64,000 nt of DNA from positions 248,001 through 312,000 of the forward strand of contig NZ_FTNQ01000002.1 in NCBI RefSeq assembly GCF_900156455.1, given 5' to 3'. The notes below the pieces were generated by a model. It did not search any database. It was not told the origin of the DNA and saw only the letters and a list, made by a program, of their open reading frames with translations. How positions within the stretch are numbered: position 1 is the first letter of the stretch; each line of letters begins with the position of its first letter. This DNA is from Microbacterium sp. RURRCA19A (GTDB lineage: Bacteria > Actinomycetota > Actinomycetes > Actinomycetales > Microbacteriaceae). The translations under genes were made by a program, and so were the position numbers. Positions 44,737-53,386 of the stretch are shown piece after piece.

Positions 44737-46628
44737 AGATCCCCCAGATGATCACGGCGGAGCTGCGCCGCCTCACCTCCACGCGCATGTCGGTCATCGC
44801 GCTCGTGGCGCTCCTGGCCGTGCCGATCCTCTACGGCGGCCTGTACCTCTGGGCCAACCAGGACCCCTACGGCAATCTCTCGCACGTCCCCGTGGCCCTC
44901 GTGGTCGACGACACGGGCGCCGAGATCAACGGCGAGCAGCGCAACCTCGGTGACGAGGCCGCCGATCAGCTCCTCGACAGTGACACGTTCGAGTGGCACC
45001 GGGTCGACGCCGACCAGGCCTCGACCGGACTCGAACGCGGCGACTTCGACTTCATCGTGACGCTCCCCGCCGACTTCAGCGACGCCGTCGCCTCGCTTTC
45101 GAGCGACTCCCCGCGGCAGGCGTCGATCGAGCTGCGCACGAACGACGCGAACAACTACCTCGCCTCCACGATCGGCTCGCAAGCCGTCGCGCGCATCCAG
45201 GCCTCGGTGGCGAAGAAGGTCACCGACGAGGCCGGTCTCACGCTCCTCGACGCGCTGCACACCATCCGGGTGAACCTGGTGGATGCCACGACCGGGGCGA
45301 CACAGCTCGTCGACGGCCTCGGCACCGCGAAGTCGGGGTCGACGCAGCTGGCTTCCGGCTCGGCGCAGCTCGCCGACGGGACGGCGAAGCTCTCCGACGG
45401 TGCCGCACAGTTGCGCGACGGCACCGCGCAGCTGCGCGACGGCTCGGCGCAGGTCGCCGACGGTGCGCAGCAGGTGGCGGGTGGGGTCGACCGCATCGAC
45501 TCCGCCGCGCGCCAGGTGGGCACGATCGCCGACGATGCCGCCGCCCAGCTGCCGCAGGCCCGCGCCGACATCGCGAAGGCCCTCGCCGACGCCGGTCTCG
45601 ATCAGCAGCGGATCGACGAGATCCTCTCCCGCCTCGACCCGGTCGGCGACCGCCTCCAGGCCGCGAACACCCGGGTACAGGAGACCGTCCAGCAGATCAA
45701 CACCCTCGACGACGGGGCGCGTCAGGTCGCCGCCGGCAGCGCCCAGGTGGCATCCGGAGCGTCCACCGCGGCCGATGGTGCGTCCGCCCTCGCCGACGGC
45801 GCCGCATCCGCCGCCACGGGCGCCGCCCAGCTGCGCGACGGCGCGGCACAGCTCGACAGCGGCCTCGGGCAGCTGTCGGACGGCGCGACGCAGCTGCGCG
45901 ACGGCCTCGCGTCGGGCGTGCAGCAGATCCCCGACTCCGACGACCAGACGCGGCAGGCGCAGGCCGACACGATCTCCGATCCCGTGAGCGTCGGGTCGAC
46001 GTCGGTCACCAAGGCGCAGAACTACGGCGCCGGCCTCGCCCCCTTCTTCGCGGCCCTGGCCGGCTGGATCGGCATCTACGCGCTGTTCCTCATCGTGAAG
46101 CCGGTCTCCAAGCGGGCGGTGACGGCGCTGCGTTCGCCGTTCCGCGTGACGCTCGCGGGCTGGCTGACCCCCGCCGGTCTCGGCGCGGTGCAGATGGTGG
46201 GACTGTTCACGGTGCTCGCCGTCGCTCTGCAGTTCTCGTTCGCGAACCCGTGGGCCGCCCTCGGCATCCTGCTGTTCGCCTCGGCGACGTACGCGGCGAT
46301 CGTGCTCGCGTTGAACGTGTGGCTCGGGTCGGTGGGGCAGTTCCTGGGCCTCGTGCTGATGGTCTTGCAGTTGGTGACGGCCGGCGGCACGTTCCCGTGG
46401 CAGACCCTCCCCGGGCCGCTCGCGGCGCTTCACCACGTGCTGCCCATGGGGTACGTCGTGGATGCCATGCGCCAGGTGATGTACGGAGGCGACATCAGCC
46501 GCGTGGGGACGGACCTGCTGGTGCTCGGCGCGTGGATGGTCGGCGGGGTGCTGCTCGCGGCGATCGGCGTGACCCGGATGACGCACCACCGGACGCTCCG
46601 CGACCTGCAGCCGAGCCTGATCGGCTGA
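44733..46628 (+). CDS. YhgE/Pip domain membrane protein
   Basis: A 631-residue ABC-2-superfamily protein of the YhgE/Pip group (phage-infection-protein-like). One N-terminal helix (about 18-40) is followed by a large external region. Residues about 195-420 hold many heptad-like repeats of the form AQLxDGxAQLRDG, predicting a long extracellular coiled coil. Five C-terminal helices (about 430-620) follow. Relatives are linked to phage attachment, type VII secretion and export. The GTG start overlaps the preceding stop (GTGA). With the TetR and pseudo-ATPase genes it forms one operon. Confidence 0.88.
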   Translation: MKIPQMITAELRRLTSTRMSVIALVALLAVPILYGGLYLWANQDPYGNLSHVPVALVVDDTGAEINGEQRNLGDEAADQLLDSDTFEWHRVDADQASTGLERGDFDFIVTLPADFSDAVASLSSDSPRQASIELRTNDANNYLASTIGSQAVARIQASVAKKVTDEAGLTLLDALHTIRVNLVDATTGATQLVDGLGTAKSGSTQLASGSAQLADGTAKLSDGAAQLRDGTAQLRDGSAQVADGAQQVAGGVDRIDSAARQVGTIADDAAAQLPQARADIAKALADAGLDQQRIDEILSRLDPVGDRLQAANTRVQETVQQINTLDDGARQVAAGSAQVASGASTAADGASALADGAASAATGAAQLRDGAAQLDSGLGQLSDGATQLRDGLASGVQQIPDSDDQTRQAQADTISDPVSVGSTSVTKAQNYGAGLAPFFAALAGWIGIYALFLIVKPVSKRAVTALRSPFRVTLAGWLTPAGLGAVQMVGLFTVLAVALQFSFANPWAALGILLFASATYAAIVLALNVWLGSVGQFLGLVLMVLQLVTAGGTFPWQTLPGPLAALHHVLPMGYVVDAMRQVMYGGDISRVGTDLLVLGAWMVGGVLLAAIGVTRMTHHRTLRDLQPSLIG

Positions 46629-46722
46629 GTCAGCGGCGCCGGGGGCGCGGCGTGCGGCTCCCCCGCTGTGCCGCGGCGTGGCCGGGCGGGGCGGCGTGCG
46701 CGCGCTCGCGCGACCTCCCTCG

Positions 46723-46789
46723 CGATAAACGGCATCGGCGGCGAGAAACGGGACGTCCCGTCGTTTCTCGTGGCGGATGCCGTTTGTCG
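46723..46789. repeat. REP-like long inverted repeat, copy 1
   Basis: 28-nt arms (46723-46750 and 46762-46789), 24 of 28 positions complementary, with an 11-nt loop adjoining the small palindrome GGGACGTCCC. The outer end of the left arm is CGATAAACG and the inner end GAGAAACG, the same layout as the copy at 49637. It lies between two same-strand genes (YhgE and SRPBCC). Confidence 0.78.
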
Positions 46790-46865
46790 ATGCTGCGGAG
46801 CGGTGGCCGTGCGCCGAGACGGGTCGCGACGTAGGGTCGGGGCACGACGATCACGGAGGGATGCC

Positions 46866-47408
46866 ATGGCCGCCCGCAACACCCGCCTGATGCGCTGCAC
46901 GCCCGACGACCTGTTCGCGGTGCTCGCGGACGGCTGGCTCTACCCGGTGTGGGTGGTCGGGGCGGCGCGCATGCGCGACGTCGACCGCGAATGGCCGCGG
47001 GAGGGTGCGCGCATCCACCACTCGCTCGGCGTCTGGCCGCTGATGATCCACGACACCACCGAGATGGTCGAGTGGGACCCGCCGCGGCGCGTTCGCCTGC
47101 GCCCGAAAGCCGGGCTGCTCGGTCGCGGCGTCATCCGGTTCGACGTACGCCCGCACGGGGACGGCATCGCCGTGACGATCGCCGAAGAGCCCGTCTCGGG
47201 GCTGCCGGCGGTGCTCCCCGGCATCCTGTGGCGACCGCTGCTGGTGCTCCGCAACCACGAGTGCCTCAACCGGCTCGCGTTCCTCGCCGAGGGCCGCCGC
47301 GAGGAGCGGGAAGCGGGCGAACTCGAGGCACGGCCGGCGACCCCCGACCCCGCCGAGGGCGCGGCGTCGCCCCAGGCCGAGAGCGACGCACGGGAATCGG
47401 ATATCTGA
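46866..47408 (+). CDS. SRPBCC (START-like) family protein
   Basis: A 180-residue cytoplasmic protein of the polyketide-cyclase/START-like superfamily. It has the usual order: N-terminal strand (RLMRCTPDDLFAVLADGWLYPVWVVGA), central strands, then the C-terminal helix (WRPLLVLRNHECLNRLAFLAEG) that closes the pocket, and an acidic tail of about 35 residues. The ligand is unknown. The ATG at 46866 has GGAGGG 5 nt upstream; another ATG at 46861 is out of frame. Confidence 0.8.
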   Translation: MAARNTRLMRCTPDDLFAVLADGWLYPVWVVGAARMRDVDREWPREGARIHHSLGVWPLMIHDTTEMVEWDPPRRVRLRPKAGLLGRGVIRFDVRPHGDGIAVTIAEEPVSGLPAVLPGILWRPLLVLRNHECLNRLAFLAEGRREEREAGELEARPATPDPAEGAASPQAESDARESDI

Positions 47409-47450
47409 ACCTGCGGCAAACGGGAATGCGCAGCCGTTCGGCACCCTTAT

Positions 47451-47468
47451 AGTTGACAAAACACAACT
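47451..47468. promoter_or_regulatory. Putative operator upstream of the DHA2 exporter
   Basis: AGTTG-N8-CAACT, a perfect 5-bp-arm inverted repeat in an AT-rich patch. A TATAGT (47448-47453) overlaps its left edge and would be the -10 box, placing the palindrome over the start point. The shape suits a MarR- or TetR-type repressor; no regulator gene is adjacent. Confidence 0.5.
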
Positions 47469-47568
47469 TCTTTCCGGTGCCGGCGACGCCCGTTCGCCCC
47501 GCCTTCCCCGCCGCGTATGACCCTTCACGCGGCACTTTCTGTTCGGCCCCTCTCTGTATCGAGGAAAC

Positions 47569-49578
47569 GTGACCACTGCTGCCGTGTCGACCCCGACCAC
47601 CCGAAGCACCCCGGTGATGACTCACCGCCAGATCCTGTTCGTCATCTTCGGGCTCATGGCGGGTATGTTCCTGTCCGCGCTCGACCAGACCGTCGTCGGC
47701 ACCGCGATCCGCACGATCGGCGACGACCTCAACGGCCTCAGCCAGCAGGCGTGGGTGACCACCGCCTATCTGATCGTGTCCACCATCGCGACGCCCATCT
47801 ACGGCAAGCTCTCCGACATCTTCGGTCGCCGTCCGCTCTTCATCATCGCCATCGTGATCTTCATCGTCGGATCGATCGCCGCGAGCTTCTCGACCTCGAT
47901 GATCGAGCTCTCCGCGTTCCGCGCCATCCAGGGCCTCGGCGCCGGTGGCCTCATGTCGATGCCGCTCGCCATCATGGGCGACATCCTCGCCCCGCGCGAG
48001 CGCGCCAAGTATCAGGGCTACTTCCTCGCCGTCTTCGGTATCTCCTCGGTGATCGGCCCGCTCGTGGGTGGCCTGTTCGCCGGCGCACCGGAGATCCTCT
48101 TCCTGGCCGGCTGGCGCTGGGTGTTCCTCATCAACGTGCCGATCGGCCTCGTCGCGCTCGCGATCGTGCTGCGGTTCCTGCACATCCCTCGCCACCCGCA
48201 CGGCGCCGTGCGCATCGACTGGTTCGGCGCGATGGCCGTCATCATCGCCCTCGTGCCCCTGCTGCTCGTCGCGGAGCAGGGCCGCGAATGGGGCTGGACC
48301 TCGCCCATCGCCATCGCGTGCTACATCATCGGCGGCCTCGGCATCCTCGCCTTCATCCTGATCGAGCGCAGCATGGGGGACGACGCGCTGATCCCGCTGA
48401 AGCTCTTCCGCTCCTCGACCTTCTCGATGGCGACGATCATCGGCGTGTTCGTCGGCTTCGCGATGTTCGGCGCCATGCTCACGCTGCCGCTGTACCTGCA
48501 GCTCGTGCTCGGCTCCTCGCCGACCGAGAGCGGTTTCCAGCTGCTGCCGATGATCCTGGGCCTCATGATCTCGTCGATCGTCAGCGGCCAGATCATCGCG
48601 CGCACCGGTCATTACCGCATCTTCCCGACCATCGGCACGGCGTTCATGGCGCTCGGCTTCTTCACGCTGACCTTCGTGCGCTACGACACGTCGTACTGGC
48701 AGATCGCGGGAGCGATGCTCCTGATCGGCCTCGGTCTCGGTCAGCTGATGCAGACGCTCACGATCGCGTCGCAGAACTCCGTCGGTCCGCGCGACATCGG
48801 CGTGGCCACCTCGGGATCGACGTTCTTCCGCCAGATCGGTGGAACGCTCGGAACCGCGGTGCTGCTGTCGCTGCTGTTCACGCTCGTGCCGCTGAACCTG
48901 CAGACGAACTTCAAGGATCAGGCCACGCTGTCCGACGCGCTGGACGCCGCCCTCGACCCGACCGTCGCAACCGCACCGGCCAACGCCGGCATCATGTCGA
49001 AGGTCTACGACCCGTTCGTCGCGAAGCTCACCGACGGTGCGCTCAGCGGCGCGCAGCAGGGCGTCGAGCAGGCCAAGACCGCCGCGGCCGACGCCGTGGC
49101 GCAGCAGGTCGCGGCCGGCACGATCCCCGCGGCAGCTCAAGCGCAGGTGACCGCGGCCGCACAGGAGCAGGCGATCCAGCAGGCGGCCGCCGCGATCCAG
49201 CAGCAGTTGCCCGTGGCGAAGGTCGCCTCCGATGGGACGGTCACCCTCGACTTCTCGGATGCCACGGCCCGCCGCGCGTTCGTCGACCAGGCCGTTCCGC
49301 AGATCATCGACGGCATGTCGAACTCGTCGGATACCTCGTTCGACAACAGCACGATGGACGACACGTCGTTCCTGAACGGCGCCGACCCGCGTCTGACGAA
49401 GCCGCTGCTGGTCTCCTTCAACCAGTCGAGCATCAGCGTGTACTGGGTCGCGATGGGCGTGGCGCTGATCGCGTTCGTGCTGACCCTCTTCTTCCGCACG
49501 CCGCCGCTGCGCCAGAAGTCGGCTCTGCAGGAATCGGCCGACGCCGCCCGCCACGCGGAGCCCATCGCGCTCGGCTGA
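47569..49578 (+). CDS. DHA2 family multidrug MFS exporter with enlarged external loop
   Basis: A 669-residue, 14-helix proton-driven exporter of the EmrB/QacA type. The motif LDQTVVGTAIRTIGDDL lies in helix 1, GKLSDIFGRRPLF is motif A, and motif C-like GISSVIGPLVGGLF occurs in helix 5. An external loop of about 160 residues (about 460-620) separates helices 13 and 14. It is rich in Ala and Gln and predicts a long helix (QQVAAGTIPAAAQAQVTAAA), and makes this protein clearly longer than the usual 480-550. The GTG start has GAGGAAA upstream. Substrate unknown. Confidence 0.9.
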   Translation: MTTAAVSTPTTRSTPVMTHRQILFVIFGLMAGMFLSALDQTVVGTAIRTIGDDLNGLSQQAWVTTAYLIVSTIATPIYGKLSDIFGRRPLFIIAIVIFIVGSIAASFSTSMIELSAFRAIQGLGAGGLMSMPLAIMGDILAPRERAKYQGYFLAVFGISSVIGPLVGGLFAGAPEILFLAGWRWVFLINVPIGLVALAIVLRFLHIPRHPHGAVRIDWFGAMAVIIALVPLLLVAEQGREWGWTSPIAIACYIIGGLGILAFILIERSMGDDALIPLKLFRSSTFSMATIIGVFVGFAMFGAMLTLPLYLQLVLGSSPTESGFQLLPMILGLMISSIVSGQIIARTGHYRIFPTIGTAFMALGFFTLTFVRYDTSYWQIAGAMLLIGLGLGQLMQTLTIASQNSVGPRDIGVATSGSTFFRQIGGTLGTAVLLSLLFTLVPLNLQTNFKDQATLSDALDAALDPTVATAPANAGIMSKVYDPFVAKLTDGALSGAQQGVEQAKTAAADAVAQQVAAGTIPAAAQAQVTAAAQEQAIQQAAAAIQQQLPVAKVASDGTVTLDFSDATARRAFVDQAVPQIIDGMSNSSDTSFDNSTMDDTSFLNGADPRLTKPLLVSFNQSSISVYWVAMGVALIAFVLTLFFRTPPLRQKSALQESADAARHAEPIALG

Positions 49579-49636
49579 GCCCGCGGCTGCGGCTGCGCGC
49601 GCTGCGAGGGGTGTGGATGCGGCTGCGGGGTTTGCG

Positions 49637-49703
49637 CGATAAACGCGATCGGCGGGGAGAAACGGTACGCGAAGCCGTTTCCACCCGCCGATCGCGTTTA
49701 TCG
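49637..49703. repeat. REP-like long inverted repeat, copy 2
   Basis: 29-nt arms (49637-49665 and 49675-49703) match at 27 of 29 positions around a 9-nt loop. The outer ends are CGATAAACGCGATCGGCGGG and its complement; the inner end GAGAAACGG matches the copy at 46723. This is the best-preserved member of the family here. Confidence 0.82.
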
Positions 49704-49820
49704 GTGTGATGCAGCGCGATCTGCGGCGCGGCGCCGCGGTGCGGTGCGGTGCCGCAGAGCACCGCGGCCCGCACGGCGCGGCGCGGTCTCGGCCCCGGTC
49801 CCGTCTCGCGGGAAAGCGCC

Positions 49821-49888
49821 GCGATAAACGGCATCCACGGCGATAAACGGCGGGAGAAGCCGTGTCTGGGCGCGAATCGCGTTTATCG
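49821..49888. repeat. REP-like element, degenerate copy 3
   Basis: Two direct copies of CGATAAACGG (49822-49831 and 49841-49850) and one inverted copy CGTTTATCG (49880-49888). Only about 11 nt pair well (GGCGATAAACG with its complement), so it looks like a decayed or rearranged copy. Confidence 0.6.
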
Positions 49889-49967
49889 CCAAAGGTGGGG
49901 CACAACCCCCGACGCAGCCGCAACGCGCCCCGACGGCGGCCTCACCCGCCCCCGCGGACGCGGCGCT

Positions 49968-50348
49968 TCAGCTCTCGGGGCGTGAGGGGGCGGCGATCGA
50001 GCCGCCCTCTTCGGTGCGGTGCTGCAGGTCGTCGACGTAGAGGCCCGGCTCGTCCATCGTGCGGTTGCGGTACGCGGCGCGACCGACCATGTGGGCGGCG
50101 AGGGGCGCCGTCGCGAACTGGATGAGGACGATCGGGATGCCGAAGGCCAGCGCCTCCCACGTGCGCACCGACAGCACGACGGCGGTGACGATCAGCAGCA
50201 CACCGAGCACTTGCGGCTTGGTCGCCGCGTGCAGGCGGGTGGGGACATCGGCCCAGCGGAGGAGGCCGATGGTCGCCGTGAGGCACAGCACCGCACCGAT
50301 CAGCACCAGTACGAGTGCGACGACGTCGAGCACGGATTCCAGGGTCAC
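49968..50348 (-). CDS. mnhG: Mrp-type Na+/H+ antiporter subunit G
   Basis: A 126-residue subunit with three helices (about 5-30, 38-60, 65-90). The segment LLRWADVPTRLHAATKPQVLG is the MnhG signature. A hydrophilic tail of about 35 residues follows. The GTG start overlaps the mnhF stop (GTGA). Last gene of the operon. Confidence 0.92.
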   Translation of the reverse strand: MTLESVLDVVALVLVLIGAVLCLTATIGLLRWADVPTRLHAATKPQVLGVLLIVTAVVLSVRTWEALAFGIPIVLIQFATAPLAAHMVGRAAYRNRTMDEPGLYVDDLQHRTEEGGSIAAPSRPES

Positions 50349-50611
50349 CGCGGGTTCTCCTTCCGCGCGACGAAGCGGGCGACGGCGATGGAGCCGAACA
50401 CACCCACCGCAGCGATGATGAGCATCGCGGGGAGCGACCGCGTGTGGTGATTGATCACCATGTCGGCACCCAGGATGCAGATCACCTCGGTCAGCAGCAC
50501 ATCGGCGGCGACCGCCCGGTCGAGGATCGACGGGCCGATGACGAGCCGGATGAGAGCCAGCACCGCAGCCACGGCGAAGACGACCAGGATCACGACGATG
50601 AGAGCGGTCAT
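50345..50611 (-). CDS. mnhF: Mrp-type Na+/H+ antiporter subunit F
   Basis: An 88-residue, three-helix subunit. The motif RLVIGPSILDRAVAADVL (about 22-39) is diagnostic. It overlaps mnhE by 4 nt (ATGA) and mnhG by 4 nt, so all are translated from one message. Confidence 0.93.
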   Translation of the reverse strand: MTALIVVILVVFAVAAVLALIRLVIGPSILDRAVAADVLLTEVICILGADMVINHHTRSLPAMLIIAAVGVFGSIAVARFVARKENPR

Positions 50612-51222
50612 AGCGGGGTCCGTCCGTCGCGGGGCGTCTCGGCGCCGAGGTGCTCATGGTCCTCGGCATCCGCGATCTGCCGACGGAGGTCCACGAGCTG
50701 CGCGCGCGACCCGACCGCGCGCGTGATGCGCGCCTCCCACCCCAGCACGACGCGGCGCTGGTGTTCGGCGTCCGCATCGCTGCGAATCCCGATGGTGTGG
50801 AGGAACAGCGTGCGCCCCTCGCGGTCGACGTCGACGATCAGGGAACCGGGGATCAAGGATGCCGTGACCGCCGTGTGCGCCATGATCACGTCGTCGTCGA
50901 CACGGAGGGGGACGGCGATGATGGCGGCGCCGGGCGCGCGACGGAAGTCGAGGACCTGCCACGCCACGACCAGCGAGCCGCGCACGACGGCGGCGAAGAA
51001 CGTCACGACGAAGACGAGGCCGTACCAGAGGTTCAACCGCCCGGACAGGTCCACCGGCGGGAGGCGGAACACGCGGGTCACGAAGATCGCCGCGCCGACA
51101 CCGGTCACGAAGGCGAGCCAGGTGAACTGCCCCCACAGCAGCATCCACAGGGCGACCAGCACGAGGAAGAACGGCAGCTGGTGCAGGAAGAAGCCGACCT
51201 GCGAACGACGCGAGGGGCTCAT
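50608..51222 (-). CDS. mnhE: Mrp-type Na+/H+ antiporter subunit E
   Basis: A 204-residue subunit with about three helices in the first half and a cytoplasmic domain containing the family pattern TAVTASLIPGSLIVDVDREGRTLFLHTIG. The C-terminal about 40 residues are an Arg/Glu-rich extension. It overlaps mnhD by 4 nt. Confidence 0.92.
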   Translation of the reverse strand: MSPSRRSQVGFFLHQLPFFLVLVALWMLLWGQFTWLAFVTGVGAAIFVTRVFRLPPVDLSGRLNLWYGLVFVVTFFAAVVRGSLVVAWQVLDFRRAPGAAIIAVPLRVDDDVIMAHTAVTASLIPGSLIVDVDREGRTLFLHTIGIRSDADAEHQRRVVLGWEARITRAVGSRAQLVDLRRQIADAEDHEHLGAETPRDGRTPL

Positions 51223-52775
51223 CGCTCCGCCCCCTGGTCCTGCAACTGGACGAGGGTGATGCCGTCGGTGATCCGTTCACCCGCGCGCAAGCAGACGTCG
51301 AGCAGGGGACCTGCGAAGACGGTCAGCGCGACGGTGACGGCCACCATCCCCGCCGTCGCCGCGGTCATGATGCGCGGGATCGTCCGGCGCTCGGTCGAGA
51401 TCGCGGCCGCGGGGGCGTTGCCGAGGTAGGCGATGCGCTCGAGCGTCTCGGTGGAGTCGTTCTCCTCGCGCCAGAACGACAGGTTCCAGGCGCGCATCAG
51501 GGCGTACAGCGTCAGGATCGATGTGGCTATGCCGCCGACGATCAGCACCATCATCACGGGCGTGCCCACCTGGGCGGCGGCGTCGAACAGCGCGTACTTG
51601 CCGATGAATCCCGAGAACGGGGGCAGTCCGCCCAGGTTCACGGCCGGGATGAAGTACAGCACGGCGAGCAGCGGGGCCGCGCGCATGAGCCCCTTGACCT
51701 TGAGGATCGACGTGCTGCCCGCCCGACGTTCGATGAGGCCGACGGCGAGGAACAGCGTCGTCTGCACGATGATGTGGTGGACGATGTAGTAGATCGTCGC
51801 CCCCACGGCGAGCGGGGTGTTGATCGCGAGTCCGAAGATCATGTAGCCGATGTGGCTGACGAGCGTGAACGACAGGATGCGCTTGAGCTCGGCCTGTGCG
51901 ACGGCGCCCAGGATGCCGACGATCATCGTCGCGAGGGCGACCATCATCAGCACGAAGTTCAGGTCGTTGTCGACGAACAGCTGCGTCTCGGTGCGGATGA
52001 TCGCGTAGACGCCGACCTTGGTCAGCAGGCCCGCGAACACCGCCGTGACAGGGGCGGGGGCGGTCGGGTACGAGTCGGGCAGCCAGAACGACAGCGGGAA
52101 GACGGCCGCCTTGATCGCGAAAGCGAGCAGCAGCATGAGGTGCAGGATCGTCTGCACGTCCTGCGGGAGCTGCGCCATCCGTTCGCTGATCTGCACCATG
52201 TTGACCGTGCCGAGCGCGCCGTAGACCATCGCGATCGCGGCGAGGAACAGGATCGACGACACCAGCGACACGACGATGTACACGACGCCGGTACGGATCC
52301 GCGACTCCGTGCTGCCGAGCGTGATGAGCACGTAAGACGCGACGAGCAGGATCTCGAAGCCGACGTAGAGGTTGAACAGGTCGCCGGCGATGAAGGCGTT
52401 GAAGATCCCCGCGCCGAGGATCAGGTACGCCGGGTAGAAGATCGAGACGGGCGTGTCCTCGTCGTTGTCGGCAGCTCCCTGGCCGATCGAGAAGAGGAGG
52501 ACCGCGAGCAGCACGATCGCCGTGACCACGACGAGCAGCGCCGCGAGCACGTCGACGTACAGGACGATGCCGAGGGGGATCTGCCACCCCGCGATCGCCA
52601 CCGCGATCGGCCCGTTCGTGTCGACGGCGACGAGCAGGATCGCCCCGAGCACCAGCACGGTCGCGAGCGAGACGACCGAGACCGCGATCTGCGTCTTCTT
52701 ACGCCGACCGAAGATGAGGTTGATCGCGGCACCGATGAGGGGGATGCCGACGAGCAGGGGGACCAGGGCGCTCAC
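51219..52775 (-). CDS. mnhD: Mrp-type Na+/H+ antiporter subunit D
   Basis: A 518-residue, 14-helix subunit homologous to respiratory complex I subunits NuoM/NuoN. The proton_antipo_M domain spans about 130-420. The key helix-5 glutamate lies in LYVGFEILLVASYVLI and the helix-7 lysine in FAIKAAVFPLSFWLPDSYPTAP. Both are intact, so the proton path should work. It overlaps both neighbours by 4 nt. Confidence 0.95.
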   Translation of the reverse strand: MSALVPLLVGIPLIGAAINLIFGRRKKTQIAVSVVSLATVLVLGAILLVAVDTNGPIAVAIAGWQIPLGIVLYVDVLAALLVVVTAIVLLAVLLFSIGQGAADNDEDTPVSIFYPAYLILGAGIFNAFIAGDLFNLYVGFEILLVASYVLITLGSTESRIRTGVVYIVVSLVSSILFLAAIAMVYGALGTVNMVQISERMAQLPQDVQTILHLMLLLAFAIKAAVFPLSFWLPDSYPTAPAPVTAVFAGLLTKVGVYAIIRTETQLFVDNDLNFVLMMVALATMIVGILGAVAQAELKRILSFTLVSHIGYMIFGLAINTPLAVGATIYYIVHHIIVQTTLFLAVGLIERRAGSTSILKVKGLMRAAPLLAVLYFIPAVNLGGLPPFSGFIGKYALFDAAAQVGTPVMMVLIVGGIATSILTLYALMRAWNLSFWREENDSTETLERIAYLGNAPAAAISTERRTIPRIMTAATAGMVAVTVALTVFAGPLLDVCLRAGERITDGITLVQLQDQGAER

Positions 52776-53386
52776 GAGCGATCACCGTCTTCCGGGTCGC
52801 GGGTGTCGTCGTCGGAGGGGTCGGAACCCTCGGGGTGCCGGGTGTCGCCCTGCGGCCGGTCGCGCCCGACCGCCACACGATCGACCGGGGCGTCGTCGAT
52901 CAGCTGCGACAGGTCGCCCTGGTGCAGCACGCGGATCGGTGAGACCGCGTCGCCGACGAAGTCGGTCGTGACGTCTTCGTCGTCGGAGCGGGACTCCTCG
53001 TCCATGGCGTCCTCGGCCTCGGATGCCGTGCGCTCGCGCAGCGCGACGTCGTCGGCGTCGTCGATCACGGTGTCGGCCTGACCGAGCTGCCAGGAGCGGT
53101 AGATCAGTGCCAGCAGGAACGCGGAGATGCCGAAGGTGATGACGATCGCCGTGAGCGCGAGGGCCTGGGGCAGGGCGTCCGACATGTCCGCGGCATCCGT
53201 CGTCCCCCCGTCGTAGAACGGGGCGATCTTGGGCTGGCCCATGACGATCAGCAGAAGGAGGTTGGCCGCGTTCCCGAGCAGCAGGAAGCCGATGAGCACG
53301 CGCGTGAGGCTGCGTTCGAGCATCGCGTACACCCCGCACGCGAACAGCACCGCCATCACGACGATGAGGACGAACGACACGCTCAC
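52772..53386 (-). CDS. mnhC: Mrp-type Na+/H+ antiporter subunit C with acidic C-terminal extension
   Basis: A 204-residue subunit related to NuoK. The first about 113 residues hold three helices and the family pattern GFLLLGNAANLLLL plus LPQALALTAIVI. The remaining about 85 residues are strongly acidic (runs of D, E and S) and extend well beyond the usual 110-120-residue length. The extension lies on the cytoplasmic side and has no recognised domain. GTG start, overlapping the mnhA-B stop (GTGA). Confidence 0.92.
   Translation of the reverse strand: MSVSFVLIVVMAVLFACGVYAMLERSLTRVLIGFLLLGNAANLLLLIVMGQPKIAPFYDGGTTDAADMSDALPQALALTAIVITFGISAFLLALIYRSWQLGQADTVIDDADDVALRERTASEAEDAMDEESRSDDEDVTTDFVGDAVSPIRVLHQGDLSQLIDDAPVDRVAVGRDRPQGDTRHPEGSDPSDDDTRDPEDGDRS

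Larger units (their letters stand above)
49579..49967. other. Gene-free gap between the DHA2 exporter and mnhG, holding two REP-like elements
   Basis: 389 bases between convergent genes. Apart from the palindromic elements at 49637-49703 and 49821-49888, it contains simple GCGGC-rich sequence (49700-49800) and no credible gene. No T-tailed terminator is seen, so the palindromes may end both transcripts. Confidence 0.6.

Noticed and set aside
44733..46628. DNA tandem repeat or CRISPR-like array in the AQLxDG region (about 45350-45920)
   Set aside because: The repetition is at protein level (heptad-like coiled coil). DNA units vary in sequence and spacing, and there are no spacers.
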